The translations under genes and the position numbers were made by a program. A stretch of 64,000 nucleotides of DNA from Actinomycetes bacterium (GTDB taxonomy: Bacteria > Actinomycetota > Actinomycetes > Mycobacteriales > Mycobacteriaceae): positions 1 through 64,000 of the forward strand of contig JAEYMI010000022.1 of NCBI GenBank assembly GCA_023461275.1, in the 5' to 3' direction. The notes under the pieces are model-generated. The model was not told the DNA's origin and searched no databases. It was given only the letters and a program-made list of their open reading frames with translations. Position 1 is the stretch's first letter. Each line of letters starts with the position of its first letter. Positions 10,563 through 20,155 of this stretch are shown here, piece by piece.

Positions 10563-12664
10563 GCGTAGATCTATTGCACTCCAACACTTCTGACCACGAC
10601 ACCGACAACACGACCGAATCGTCGACGATGGTGACCCGCGGATCCTTCGATCCGCGTTCGCTGATCACGGCGCTGCCGCAGGCGATCCGCAAGCTCAACC
10701 CCCGCGATCAGGCCCGCAATCCGGTGATGTTCGTGGTCTTTATCGGGGCCATCGTGACCACCGCACTCGCGATCTGGCAGCCGTCGTGGTTCAGCTGGGC
10801 GATCACCGTCTGGCTGTGGTTCACCGTCATCTTCGCCAATCTGGCCGAGTCGGTGGCCGAGGACCGCGGCCGAGCCCAAGCCGAGAGCCTGCGAAAGGTC
10901 AAGCGCGACACCGTGGCCCGTCGGATCGAAGCCGACGGCTCGACTACCAGGGTACCCGGCGCGGACCTGCGCGTCGGTGATCGGATCGTCGTCGAGGCCG
11001 GTGAGGTGATCGCCGGCGACGGTGATGTCGTCGAAGGCATTGCTTCGGTGGACGAATCGGCGATCACCGGCGAATCGGCCCCGGTGATCCGTGAATCAGG
11101 CGGCGACCGATGCGCGGTGACCGGCGGAACCGTCGTCCTCTCCGACCGGATCGTGGTGCAGATCAGCGCGGCGCCCGGCGAGACCTTCGTCGACCGGATG
11201 ATCGCGCTGGTGGAAGGCGCAGCACGCAAGAAGACCCCGAACGAGATCGCCCTCGACATCCTGCTCACCTCGCTGACCATCATCTTCCTGCTGGCCGTGG
11301 TGGCCGTCGGGCCGATGCAGCAGTACGCCGGACAGTCGGCCGATCCGGTCAAACTCATCGCGCTGCTGGTCTGCCTCATCCCGACCACGATCGGGGCTTT
11401 GCTCTCGTCGATCGGTATCGCCGGCATGGACCGGTTGGTGCAGCGCAACGTGCTGGCCATGTCGGGTCGGGCGGTGGAGGCCGCCGGCGACATCGACACG
11501 CTCCTGATGGACAAGACCGGCACCATCACCTTCGGCAACCGCCGCGCCACCGACCTCATCCCCGCCTCCGGTGTGACACTCGACGAACTCGCATCAGTCG
11601 CACACCGGTGCAGCCTGGCCGACGAGACCCCCGAGGGCCGCAGCATCGTCGAACTCTGTGTGACCACGTACGGTGTTGCACCGCAAACGAATCCGTCGGA
11701 TACCCCGGTGCCGTTCACCGCGCAGACCCGGATGAGCGGCGTCGACATCGACCGCCCCGATACGACCATCGAGTACCGCAAGGGCGCCGCCGACGCGGTC
11801 GTCCGGTGGGTGGTCGACGGCGGCGGAACGCCCGCATCCGACACCGGGTCCGCGGTCGACGAGATCGCCTCCGCCGGTGGCACACCCCTGGTGGTCGCCG
11901 CCACCGGAGCCGACGGCCGACCACGTGTACTCGGCGTCATTCAACTGTCGGACGTGGTGAAACCCGGTATGGCCGAACGGTTTGCCGAGCTACGCGCGAT
12001 GGGAATCCGCACCGTGATGGTGACCGGCGACAATCCGCGCACCGCCCGGGCCATCGCCGATGCGGCAGGTGTCGACGACTTCGTCGCCGAGGCCACCCCG
12101 GAGGACAAGCTCGCGCTCATCCGTGCCGAACAGGCCGGCGGGCGACTCGTCGCGATGACCGGCGACGGCACCAATGATGCTCCGGCACTTGCCCAGGCCG
12201 ACGTGGGGCTGGCGATGAACACCGGTACCTCGGCGGCGAAAGAGGCCGGCAACATGGTCGACCTCGACTCCGACCCGACCAAGCTGATCGACGTCGTCGC
12301 GATCGGCAAACAGCTGCTCATCACGCGCGGCGCGTTGACCACGTTTTCGCTCGCCAACGACCTGGCCAAGTACTTCGCGGTGCTGCCCGCGCTGTTCGCG
12401 GGCATCTACCCGCAGGTCGCCGCACTCAACATCATGGGTCTGCATTCGGCGCAGTCGGCGATCGTCTCGGCGGTGATCTTCAACGCGTTGATCATCGTCG
12501 CGCTGATCCCACTCTCGTTGCGCGGGGTGCGGTATCGGCCGAGTTCGGCGTCGTCGCTGCTGCGCCGCAACCTGCTCATCTACGGCCTCGGCGGAGTCAT
12601 CACACCGTTCATCGGAATCTGGCTCATCGATCTGGTCGTTCGTTTTCTCCCGGGAATGGGGTAA
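10559..12664 (+). CDS. kdpB: KdpB, P-type ATPase subunit
   Basis: 701 residues, GTG start overlapping the kdpA stop. It hydrolyses ATP to power K+ uptake by KdpA. P-type motifs are all present: AITGES in the actuator domain, the phosphorylated Asp in DKTGT (about residue 318), MVTGDN, and TGDGTNDAPALAQADVG. The N-terminal about 25 residues before MVTRGSFDP are poorly conserved and acidic. kdpC starts 8 bases after its stop. Confidence 0.97.
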   Translation: MSVDLLHSNTSDHDTDNTTESSTMVTRGSFDPRSLITALPQAIRKLNPRDQARNPVMFVVFIGAIVTTALAIWQPSWFSWAITVWLWFTVIFANLAESVAEDRGRAQAESLRKVKRDTVARRIEADGSTTRVPGADLRVGDRIVVEAGEVIAGDGDVVEGIASVDESAITGESAPVIRESGGDRCAVTGGTVVLSDRIVVQISAAPGETFVDRMIALVEGAARKKTPNEIALDILLTSLTIIFLLAVVAVGPMQQYAGQSADPVKLIALLVCLIPTTIGALLSSIGIAGMDRLVQRNVLAMSGRAVEAAGDIDTLLMDKTGTITFGNRRATDLIPASGVTLDELASVAHRCSLADETPEGRSIVELCVTTYGVAPQTNPSDTPVPFTAQTRMSGVDIDRPDTTIEYRKGAADAVVRWVVDGGGTPASDTGSAVDEIASAGGTPLVVAATGADGRPRVLGVIQLSDVVKPGMAERFAELRAMGIRTVMVTGDNPRTARAIADAAGVDDFVAEATPEDKLALIRAEQAGGRLVAMTGDGTNDAPALAQADVGLAMNTGTSAAKEAGNMVDLDSDPTKLIDVVAIGKQLLITRGALTTFSLANDLAKYFAVLPALFAGIYPQVAALNIMGLHSAQSAIVSAVIFNALIIVALIPLSLRGVRYRPSSASSLLRRNLLIYGLGGVITPFIGIWLIDLVVRFLPGMG

Positions 12665-12672
12665 GTCCACCA

Positions 12673-13329
12673 ATGGACACAGTAATCAAAGGCTTTGTGC
12701 GGCAATGTGTTGTTGCGATCGGAGTGCTTGCGGCGCTCACCGTGCTGCTCGGTCTGGCCTATCCGGCCGCGGTCTGGGGCATCTCGCGGGTCAACGGCCA
12801 TGGCGCCGAGGGCTCACAGGTGACCGATGCGTCGGGCTGCCCGGTCGGATCGAGTCTGATCGGCCTGGACCCGCACGTCGCGGCCGGTGCGCCCGACCCG
12901 TTCCTCCACGCACGAGTGTTGGGCGCCGCCGGGGAACAGCCCGGCACCGACAACCCGATGGCACCCGGTGATGCGAGCGCATCGGCGGCAAGCAACAAGG
13001 GGCCCAACAACGATCAGCTGCAGCAATGGATCACCCAGCGTCGCAGCATCATCGCCGAACGTGAGAACGTTGCGCCGTCGGCGGTGCCGATCGACGCGGT
13101 GACCGGCTCGGGCTCGGGACTCGATCCGCACATCAGTCCCGCCTACGCCGAACTGCAGGTGCCGCGCCTGGCGCGGGAGAATCAGCGCAGCCCGCAGCAG
13201 ATCCGCGACATCATCGCCGCGCACACCGACGGTCGCCAGCTCGGCTACCTCGGCCAACCCGTCGTCGACGTGCTCGACGTGAACCTCGCCCTGGGTCATA
13301 CGGTCAAGTCCTGCGTTCCTGATCGCTAG
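12673..13329 (+). CDS. kdpC: KdpC, accessory subunit
   Basis: 218 residues: one N-terminal membrane helix (about 10-35), then an extracytoplasmic domain with the KdpC signatures GSSLIG, SGSGLDPHISPAYAELQVPRLA and GYLGQPVVDVLDVNLAL. KdpC assists K+ delivery and ATP binding in the KdpFABC complex. It follows kdpB by 8 bases and precedes kdpD by 9. Confidence 0.96.
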   Translation: MDTVIKGFVRQCVVAIGVLAALTVLLGLAYPAAVWGISRVNGHGAEGSQVTDASGCPVGSSLIGLDPHVAAGAPDPFLHARVLGAAGEQPGTDNPMAPGDASASAASNKGPNNDQLQQWITQRRSIIAERENVAPSAVPIDAVTGSGSGLDPHISPAYAELQVPRLARENQRSPQQIRDIIAAHTDGRQLGYLGQPVVDVLDVNLALGHTVKSCVPDR

Positions 13330-13338
13330 ACTGCGGAC

Positions 13339-15879
13339 ATGGCGCATTCCGCCGCCGCGCCCGACGGGCGCGGTGCCCTGCAGGTCTTCCTCGGCTGCGC
13401 ACCCGGCGTCGGCAAGACCTACGAGATGCTCGCGCACGCGCGGCAGCTCACCGAGGAAGGCGCCGACGTGGTCATCGGCATCGTCGAATCCCACGGTCGG
13501 GTGGCCACCGCCGCCCTGACCGCGGGATTCGAGACCATCCCGCGACGCAAGGTCGAGTATCGCGGCACCGTCCTGGACGACCTCGATCTCGACGCGATTC
13601 TGCGTCGACGCCCCGACGTGGTGCTCGTGGACGAACTGGCACATACCAATCCGCCCGGATCGGCACACGCCAAGCGCTGGCAGGACATCGAGGCCATCCG
13701 CGACGCCGGCATCGACGTGCTCTCCACCATCAACATTCAGCACCTGGAAAGCCTGAACGACGTCGTCACCCAGATCACCGGCACCACCCAGCAGGAGACG
13801 GTGCCCGACAACGTGGTTCGCGGTGCTGACCAGATCGAACTCGTCGACATCGCCCCAGAGGCGTTGCGGCAGCGGCTGAGCGCCGGCAAGGTCTATCCCG
13901 ACACCCGGATCGAGGGGGCGCTCGCCAACTACTTCCGGCAGGGGAACCTGACGGCGCTACGTGAGCTGGCGTTACTGTGGCTGGCCGATCAGGTCGACGA
14001 CAATCTGTCGAGTTATCGTGCCGCACATGGCATCACCGATACCTGGGAGGCGCGGGAGCGGGTGGTGGTGGCGATCACCGGCGGCCCGGAGTCGGCGACC
14101 CTGATCCGACGGGCACACCGCATCGCGTCGCGGTCGAGTGCCGAACTGGTCGTCGTGCACGTGGTCCGCGGCGACGGTCTGGCTGACCGCACGTCGATCG
14201 ACATGACCGAACTGCATGACCTGGCGGCCGGCTTCAACAGCCGCATCCACACCGTGGTCGGCGACGACATCCCCACCGCGCTACTGGAATTCGCGCGCGG
14301 GGTCAACGCCACCCAACTCGTCGTGGGGACGTCCCGACGCCCCCGATGGCGCCGAATCCTCGACGAGGGTGTGGGGTCGTCGGTGGTGCGACGCAGTGGA
14401 CGCATCGACGTGCACATGGTCACCCATGAGGAAACCGGGGCGCGCCGGCGACTCGACATCCGGCAGAGTCGACTTCGCCGACCGTTGAGCTGGGTGCTCG
14501 CCGTGGTGGTCCCGGTGGCGCTGACCGCAGTGCTGTGGGTACTCGACCGATGGCTCGGCTTCGCCAGTGAGTCGGCACTGTTCTTTGTTGCGGTGCTGGC
14601 GGTCTCGATGCTGGGTGGTGTCGCACCGGCGGCATTGTCGGCGGTGGTGTCGGGTCTGTTGCTGAACTACTTCTACACCGACCCGCGGTTCACCTTCACC
14701 ATCAACGAGCCCGACAACATGATCACCATCCTGGTGATGCTGGTGATCGCGATAGCCGTTGCGGTGCTGGTGGATTCGGCGACCGTTCGACGGGTGCAGG
14801 CGCAACGGGCCAGTCGCGACGCCGAACTGTTGGCGGTGTTCTCGCGGGCCGTGCTGGGTGGCGCCGACGTCCCGGCACTGCTCGAGCGGGTCCGCGAAAC
14901 CTACGACCAGACCGCGGTATCCATCGTGCGCCGGGCCGGGCGCGGGCAGACCGTCGTCGAGGCGTCGGTGGGTGTGTCACCACCGGAGAACGCGGCACAG
15001 GCCGATACCGTGTGCACGGTGTCCGACGGCGATTTCGAACTGCTGCTGCGGGGTCCGCGCGTGGCGGCCAGCGATCACACCGTGCTCGACAGCGTCGCCA
15101 CCCAGGCCGCCGGCGCGGTGCAACGTCACCGGTTGGAGGCCGAGGCGGCCGAGGCCACCGCGCTGGCCCAGACCGATGAGTTGCGGCGCGCGCTGCTCAC
15201 CGCGGTCAGCCATGACCTGCGCACCCCACTCGCGGCGGCAAAGGCGTCGGTGTCGAGTCTGCGCAGTCCCGACGTCACCTTCACCGCTGAGGACACCGCC
15301 GAACTGTTGGCCACCACCGAGGAATCGGTTGATCAGCTCTCGGCGCTGGTCGGCAACTTGCTCGACTCGTCGCGGCTCGCGGCCGGTGCCGTCGCACCGC
15401 AGATCCGGCGCACCTACCTCGTCGAGGTCATTCATCGTGCGGCATCCTCGGTGCAGGGCGCACCCGAGATCACCTACGCACTCGACTACGTCTGGGCCGA
15501 TACCGATCCGGGATTGCTCGAGCGGGCCTTGGCCAATCTCATCGACAACGCAGTCCGCCACGGGAGCGGCGGCAGTGGTGGTCCGCTCGTCGAGGCCGTT
15601 CTCGCACACGATGATCCGCCGCGATGCGTGATCAGAATCGTCGACCACGGTCCGGGCATTCCGGTCTCCGAACGCGAGCGGGTGTTCACCGCCTTCCACC
15701 AGTACGGTGACCGCAACGGGTCGTCGACCGGTGTGGGACTGGGCCTTTCGGTGGCGGCCGGCTTCATCGGCGCGATCGGCGGAACGCTCGAGATGACCGA
15801 GACCCCCGGCGGCGGAACGACAATGGTCGTCGGACTGCCCACGTCGGTTCCGGCCCCATCCGACGAGGTGTCGAGGTGA
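13339..15879 (+). CDS. kdpD: KdpD, K+-sensing histidine kinase
   Basis: 846 residues. Order of domains: N-terminal KdpD sensor with Walker A (GCAPGVGKTYEML, about 18-30) and DELAHTN; a USP domain (about 235-370); four DUF4118 membrane helices (about 385-480); a GAF-like segment; HisKA with the phosphorylated His in AVSHDLRTPL (about residue 623); and an HATPase domain (N, G1 DHGPGIP, G2 GVGLGLS). It senses low K+ or turgor and phosphorylates KdpE. The next gene overlaps its stop. Confidence 0.95.
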   Translation: MAHSAAAPDGRGALQVFLGCAPGVGKTYEMLAHARQLTEEGADVVIGIVESHGRVATAALTAGFETIPRRKVEYRGTVLDDLDLDAILRRRPDVVLVDELAHTNPPGSAHAKRWQDIEAIRDAGIDVLSTINIQHLESLNDVVTQITGTTQQETVPDNVVRGADQIELVDIAPEALRQRLSAGKVYPDTRIEGALANYFRQGNLTALRELALLWLADQVDDNLSSYRAAHGITDTWEARERVVVAITGGPESATLIRRAHRIASRSSAELVVVHVVRGDGLADRTSIDMTELHDLAAGFNSRIHTVVGDDIPTALLEFARGVNATQLVVGTSRRPRWRRILDEGVGSSVVRRSGRIDVHMVTHEETGARRRLDIRQSRLRRPLSWVLAVVVPVALTAVLWVLDRWLGFASESALFFVAVLAVSMLGGVAPAALSAVVSGLLLNYFYTDPRFTFTINEPDNMITILVMLVIAIAVAVLVDSATVRRVQAQRASRDAELLAVFSRAVLGGADVPALLERVRETYDQTAVSIVRRAGRGQTVVEASVGVSPPENAAQADTVCTVSDGDFELLLRGPRVAASDHTVLDSVATQAAGAVQRHRLEAEAAEATALAQTDELRRALLTAVSHDLRTPLAAAKASVSSLRSPDVTFTAEDTAELLATTEESVDQLSALVGNLLDSSRLAAGAVAPQIRRTYLVEVIHRAASSVQGAPEITYALDYVWADTDPGLLERALANLIDNAVRHGSGGSGGPLVEAVLAHDDPPRCVIRIVDHGPGIPVSERERVFTAFHQYGDRNGSSTGVGLGLSVAAGFIGAIGGTLEMTETPGGGTTMVVGLPTSVPAPSDEVSR

Positions 15880-16592
15880 GTCCGCAGGCCGGCAGCCGGG
15901 TGCTCGTCGTCGACGACGAACCACAGATGCTGCGCGCCCTGCGGATCAATCTCAGTGCCCGGGGCTTCGCGGTGACCACCGCGTCGACCGGGGCCGCCGC
16001 GCTGGCAGCGGCGGCTCGGGTGAACCCGCAGGTGGTGATACTCGACCTCGGCCTGCCCGACATCGACGGACTGACCGTGCTCGAGGGCCTGCGAGGCTGG
16101 ACCACGGTGCCCGTCATCGTGCTCTCGGCGCGTGCAGACGCCGCCGACAAGGTGGCCGCACTCGATGCCGGCGCCGACGACTACGTCACCAAACCCTTTG
16201 GGATGGAAGAGTTTCTGGCTCGGCTGCGGGCCGCGATCCGGCGTGGATCGGCTGCTGTGGAGGCGTCGGGCTCGCCGATCGTCGACGCCGGAACATTCAC
16301 CGTGGATCTGGCCGCCAAGCAGGTCACCCGGGATGGCGCCGCAGTGCATCTGACGCCCACCGAGTGGGGGATTCTGGAGTTGCTGGTGCGTAACGAGGGC
16401 AAACTCGTCGGCCAGCGCGAGATCCTCAGCGGGGTCTGGGGACCCACCTACGTCAACCAATCCAATTACCTGCGTGTCTATCTCGCGAGTCTGCGACGCA
16501 AACTCGAAGTCGATCCGTCGGCACCACGGCATCTGCTCACCGAGGCGGGCATGGGATACCGGTTCGTTGTCACACCGCCCGACTCTTGGTAG
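15876..16592 (+). CDS. kdpE: KdpE, OmpR-type response regulator
   Basis: 238 residues, GTG start overlapping the kdpD stop. Receiver domain with VVDDEP, the phospho-acceptor Asp in VVILDLGLPD and the Lys in TKPF; winged-helix DNA-binding domain at about 135-232. It activates kdp transcription when phosphorylated by KdpD. In this operon the regulators follow the structural genes directly, as is usual in actinomycetes. Confidence 0.95.
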   Translation: MSPQAGSRVLVVDDEPQMLRALRINLSARGFAVTTASTGAAALAAAARVNPQVVILDLGLPDIDGLTVLEGLRGWTTVPVIVLSARADAADKVAALDAGADDYVTKPFGMEEFLARLRAAIRRGSAAVEASGSPIVDAGTFTVDLAAKQVTRDGAAVHLTPTEWGILELLVRNEGKLVGQREILSGVWGPTYVNQSNYLRVYLASLRRKLEVDPSAPRHLLTEAGMGYRFVVTPPDSW

Positions 16593-16606
16593 ATTGTCAA
16601 CAATCT
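16591..16606. promoter_or_regulatory. FadR-subfamily GntR operator
   Basis: A perfect 16-base inverted repeat AGATTGTCAACAATCT touching the kdpE stop. Its core TTGTCAACAA fits the TNGTNNACNA consensus of FadR-type GntR regulators exactly. It lies 26-41 bases before the GntR gene, suggesting autoregulation and control of the transporter behind it. Confidence 0.7.
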
Positions 16607-16631
16607 GCTGGCTGCAAACGAGGTGCGGGTG

Positions 16632-17360
16632 ATGATAGTGTCCAACGGTCAGCAGGCCCGGCCAACGAATCGACAGTCGACAAGTCGGCGAGCCCTGACC
16701 CCCGTGGTGCAGGAGTCCACGCCGGCGATGATCGCCCGCAAGCTGCACGAGGCTATCGCCGTCGGCGACTTTCCCCCGGGTGCGCAGATGACCGAAGCAG
16801 GACTCGCTGCCGAACTCGGCGTGAGTCGTGGTCCACTGCGCGAGGCGATGCAGCGGCTCACCGCTGAAGGACTGTTGGTGAGTCACCGCAATCGCGGCCT
16901 GTTCGTGGTCTCGATGGAAGACGACGACATCCGCGACATGTATGTCGCCCGGACCGCGATCGAACGTGCCGCGGTGGAACGGGTGATCGCACACGGTGAT
17001 CAGGCCGCGGTGACCGCGCTGAACGATGCGGTCGACGAGATGAGGCGCTACATCGCCGAGCCGAACAGCGCCGACATGGCGTCGGCCGACCTGAACTTTC
17101 ATACGACGCTGGTGGAATTGGCCAAGAGTCAACGACTTTCGCGGATGCACGAGACGATCGTTGTGGAGACCCGGATGTGCCTGCGGGCGATGCGGGGAAC
17201 CTACGCCTCGGGAAGGGAACGAATAGACGAACACCAGGCACTGGTCGACGCCATGGCGGCGCATGATCGATCACTGTCCGACCGTTTGATGATCGAGCAC
17301 ATGAGAGACGGACTGCACCGACTGATCGGCCACGATGTGGCGGAGGTGCGCACCGACTGA
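16632..17360 (+). CDS. GntR/FadR-family transcriptional regulator
   Basis: 242 residues from ATG 16632 (GAGG 8 bases upstream; earlier GTG codons at 16623 and 16629 are possible). A winged helix-turn-helix (about 35-95, with MTEAGLAAELGVSRGPLREAMQRL) precedes an FCD ligand domain with D...H...H metal-site residues (DLNFHTTLVELA, DEHQALVDAM). Such proteins usually sense organic acids. The transporter gene begins 21 bases later, so its substrate is the probable effector. Confidence 0.85.
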   Translation: MIVSNGQQARPTNRQSTSRRALTPVVQESTPAMIARKLHEAIAVGDFPPGAQMTEAGLAAELGVSRGPLREAMQRLTAEGLLVSHRNRGLFVVSMEDDDIRDMYVARTAIERAAVERVIAHGDQAAVTALNDAVDEMRRYIAEPNSADMASADLNFHTTLVELAKSQRLSRMHETIVVETRMCLRAMRGTYASGRERIDEHQALVDAMAAHDRSLSDRLMIEHMRDGLHRLIGHDVAEVRTD

Positions 17361-17381
17361 CATTTCGAGGAGATCTCGACC

Positions 17382-18755
17382 ATGACCGAAGCGTCCACAT
17401 ACGAAGAACTCGCCCACGATCCGGACACCGATGAGGGAAAATCGGTGCTACGCAAGGCGATCGGTGCATCCGCCATCGGCAACGCGACCGAGTGGTATGA
17501 CTACGGTGTCTATGCGGCCACCACCACCTATCTGACCGCGGCCTTCTTTCCCGGCGATCTCGGAACCATCGGCACCATGCTGGGTTTCGCCATCTCGTTC
17601 CTGCTGCGCCCGCTCGGCGGCATGATCTGGGGTCCGATCGGTGATCGGATCGGCCGCAAAGCCGTTCTGGCACTGACGATCATCCTGATCTCCGGAGCCA
17701 CGGCGTTGATCGGTCTGCTGCCCACCCACGCGGTGGCCGGTGTCTGGGCGCCCATCCTGCTGATCGCGCTCCGAGTGATCCAGGGCTTCTCCACCGGTGG
17801 CGAATACGGTGGCGCAGCAACGTTCATGGCCGAGCACGCCCCCGACAACAAGCGCGGCAAGTTCGGCAGTTTCCTCGAATTCGGTACTCTCGCAGGCTTT
17901 GTCATGGGATCGGCCGTCGTGCTGCTGCTGGAACTGCTGCTCACCGACGACCAGATGCAGACGTGGGGCTGGCGATTGCCGTTCCTGCTGGCACTGCCCC
18001 TGGGTCTGATCGGTCTCTACCTGCGTCGTCAGGTCGATGAGACGCCGGTGTTCACCGAACTCGAGAACGAGGACGCGGTCGAGCGCAGCGCATGGCGGGG
18101 TTTCGTCGATCTGCTGAGCAACTACTGGCGACCGATTCTCGTCATGTTCGGCATGGTCATCGCGCTCAATGTCGCGAACTACACCCTGCTGGCGTATCAG
18201 CCGACGTATCTCAAGAACACCATCGACATGTCCGAGTCGACGGCGACCACGGTGATGCTGATCGGTCAGATACTGATGATGGCGTGTATCCCGTTCTTCG
18301 GTGCGTGGTCGGACAAGACCGGTCGCAAGCCGATGTGGTGGGGATCGTTGATCGGTTTGTTTGTTCTCTCGTTGCCGATGTACTGGCTGATGGGCAAGGG
18401 ATTCGGGTGGGCCCTGGTCGGATTCGTGGTGCTCGGGCTGCTCTACATTCCGCAGTTGGCCACCATCTCGGCCACGTTCCCGGCGATGTTCCCCACGCAG
18501 GTGCGCTACGCCGGTTTCGCCATCTCCTACAACGTGGCGACCGCGGCGTTCGGTGGGACCGCCCCGCTGGTCAACGACGCCGTCGTCGAGAACACCGGAT
18601 GGAACCTCTTCCCGGCGGTCTACATGATGGGTGCCTGCGCCATCGGCATGGTGGCGCTGGTCTTCCTCAAAGAAACGGCCGGATGCTCGATCCGGGGCAC
18701 CGGGATTCCCAGCAGGGAACGCGACCTGGTGTCTACGACGAGCTCGGATCGGTGA
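17382..18755 (+). CDS. MFS transporter, metabolite:H+ symporter (MHS/ProP-like)
   Basis: 457 residues, 12 predicted membrane helices, start supported by GAGGAG. The N-terminus ASAIGNATEWYDYGVY, the loop RPLGGMIWGPIGDRIGRK and RVIQGFSTGGEYGGAATF are hallmarks of the MHS group, which takes up citrate, ketoglutarate, proline/betaine or related solutes. The substrate cannot be told from sequence. The upstream FadR-type regulator argues for an organic acid. Its last 23 bases overlap the convergent TetR gene. Confidence 0.88.
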   Translation: MTEASTYEELAHDPDTDEGKSVLRKAIGASAIGNATEWYDYGVYAATTTYLTAAFFPGDLGTIGTMLGFAISFLLRPLGGMIWGPIGDRIGRKAVLALTIILISGATALIGLLPTHAVAGVWAPILLIALRVIQGFSTGGEYGGAATFMAEHAPDNKRGKFGSFLEFGTLAGFVMGSAVVLLLELLLTDDQMQTWGWRLPFLLALPLGLIGLYLRRQVDETPVFTELENEDAVERSAWRGFVDLLSNYWRPILVMFGMVIALNVANYTLLAYQPTYLKNTIDMSESTATTVMLIGQILMMACIPFFGAWSDKTGRKPMWWGSLIGLFVLSLPMYWLMGKGFGWALVGFVVLGLLYIPQLATISATFPAMFPTQVRYAGFAISYNVATAAFGGTAPLVNDAVVENTGWNLFPAVYMMGACAIGMVALVFLKETAGCSIRGTGIPSRERDLVSTTSSDR

Positions 18756-19353
18756 TCGCCGGATAGACGACGGTCACCAGGGTGGTCAATGATTCGGCCA
18801 TCAGCAGGTACGCGTGGTCGCGGGTGATGGTCTTCTTGTTGAGCCACTCCCGCGCACTGGCCCGCGCGAGCTGACCGAACGCCCGCATCATCGCGCGGAT
18901 CTCGCCTGCGTGTTCGGTGTGATCCTGATACCCGACGGCCTGCAGCAGTCGTTCGACCGACGCGCTCTCGGCCTCGACCAGGATGCGCTCGACCTCGGGA
19001 TCGTTGGTGCTGGCACCGATCATCCAGCCGTGGTGACGCTGTGCCTCGAGCGCATCGAGAAACCAGGCCACCGACGCGTTGATACGGGACGTGAGGTCGC
19101 CGTCGGGAAGGGTGTCGACAGCGGTTTGCGGGATGGTCGCCGACTCCCGGATGACCTCCAGATACAGCTCGCGTTTGGTGCCGAAATAGTGGTTGAGCAG
19201 CCCTCTTGCGACCCCGGCCCGGCGGGCGATGCTGGCCGTGCCGACCTTGCTGTACGGGTTGTCGGCGAACAGTTCGGTCGCTGCCGCGATGATCGATGCC
19301 CGACGCTCGTCGGGCTCGAGTCTGCGGAAACGTGGATTGGTCGAAGTCGGCAT
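18733..19353 (-). CDS. TetR-family transcriptional regulator
   Basis: 206 residues. DNA-binding domain about 14-60 (ASIARRAGVARGLLNHYFGTKRELYLE); ligand domain after it. Overlaps the 3' end of the transporter gene on the other strand. The target is unknown; it is a single gene with no close partner on its strand. Confidence 0.85.
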   Translation of the reverse strand: MPTSTNPRFRRLEPDERRASIIAAATELFADNPYSKVGTASIARRAGVARGLLNHYFGTKRELYLEVIRESATIPQTAVDTLPDGDLTSRINASVAWFLDALEAQRHHGWMIGASTNDPEVERILVEAESASVERLLQAVGYQDHTEHAGEIRAMMRAFGQLARASAREWLNKKTITRDHAYLLMAESLTTLVTVVYPAITDPSSS

Positions 19354-19425
19354 CAGTTCAGGACGTTACAGGGTTTTCATATAGTCCCGCCAAATCAGTT
19401 GTCCTCTGGATGGCCGACGATGCAC

Positions 19426-20037
19426 CTAGGAGCCGGGTGTGCCTGCGGCAATCGGAAGCAGATATCGCCGCGCGAAGTCTTCGACGGCGTCGTAGTCGTC
19501 CAGTTCGAGCAGGACATGCGGCGTCAGCAGGATCGAGTGCGTGATGCGCACCAGAATCTCGGCGCGAGCGAGTAAGCCCTGGTCATCGAGCGGCATGTCC
19601 GGGCCGCGCAGGACGTCGGCGGTGGCCTGGACGGCACCGGCCAGAACCCCGGACGCGTTGACGGTCAGGTTTTCCAGGATGCTGGCCGACTCGAGCTGCA
19701 GCAACCGATTCCAGACCTTGTTGGATCGCACCGTCCAGACGGTGGTCGCGAAGGCGTGGACCACCCGGTCCTCGAAGGCCTCGTCCGGCGGCGCCGCTGC
19801 GCGCACCTTGTCGAAGAGCCGTTGGGATTCGCGGATCAGCACCGCGGAGAGGATCTCGTTCTTGCCGCCGAGCTTGCGATAGACGGTGACGCGCCCCAGG
19901 CCGGCGCGTTTGGCCACCTCGTCGACGGTCGCGCGGCGCACTCCGATGTCGGCGAAGACGTCGAGCGCGGCGTCGAGGATCGGCTCCACCTCGTGGAACT
20001 CGGGAGTCCCACGCGAGAAGAGGCCGGTCAACTGCAT
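19426..20037 (-). CDS. TetR-family regulator divergent from the oxidation operon
   Basis: 203 residues. Helix-turn-helix at about 20-65 (ATVDEVAKRAGLGRVTVYRKLGGKNEIL). It is divergent from the operon starting at 20156, and the gap carries an inverted repeat (20065-20091), so it most likely represses that operon and itself. The ligand may be the substrate of the monooxygenase in that operon. Confidence 0.85.
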   Translation of the reverse strand: MQLTGLFSRGTPEFHEVEPILDAALDVFADIGVRRATVDEVAKRAGLGRVTVYRKLGGKNEILSAVLIRESQRLFDKVRAAAPPDEAFEDRVVHAFATTVWTVRSNKVWNRLLQLESASILENLTVNASGVLAGAVQATADVLRGPDMPLDDQGLLARAEILVRITHSILLTPHVLLELDDYDAVEDFARRYLLPIAAGTPGS

Positions 20038-20064
20038 GTCGAGACACTATCGGACCGCAGGCAT

Positions 20065-20091
20065 TGAAACAATGTGACACGATATGTTTCA
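20065..20091. promoter_or_regulatory. Probable TetR operator
   Basis: Inverted repeat TGAAACA (20065-20071) and TGTTTCA (20085-20091) with a 13-base spacer, in the gap between the divergent TetR gene and the oxidation operon. Confidence 0.6.
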
Positions 20092-20155
20092 CTGTTCGAC
20101 ATCAGTCCGGAACAGCGTCGCACCTGCTGCGATGCCGAGAGAAGGAGATGGGGAC

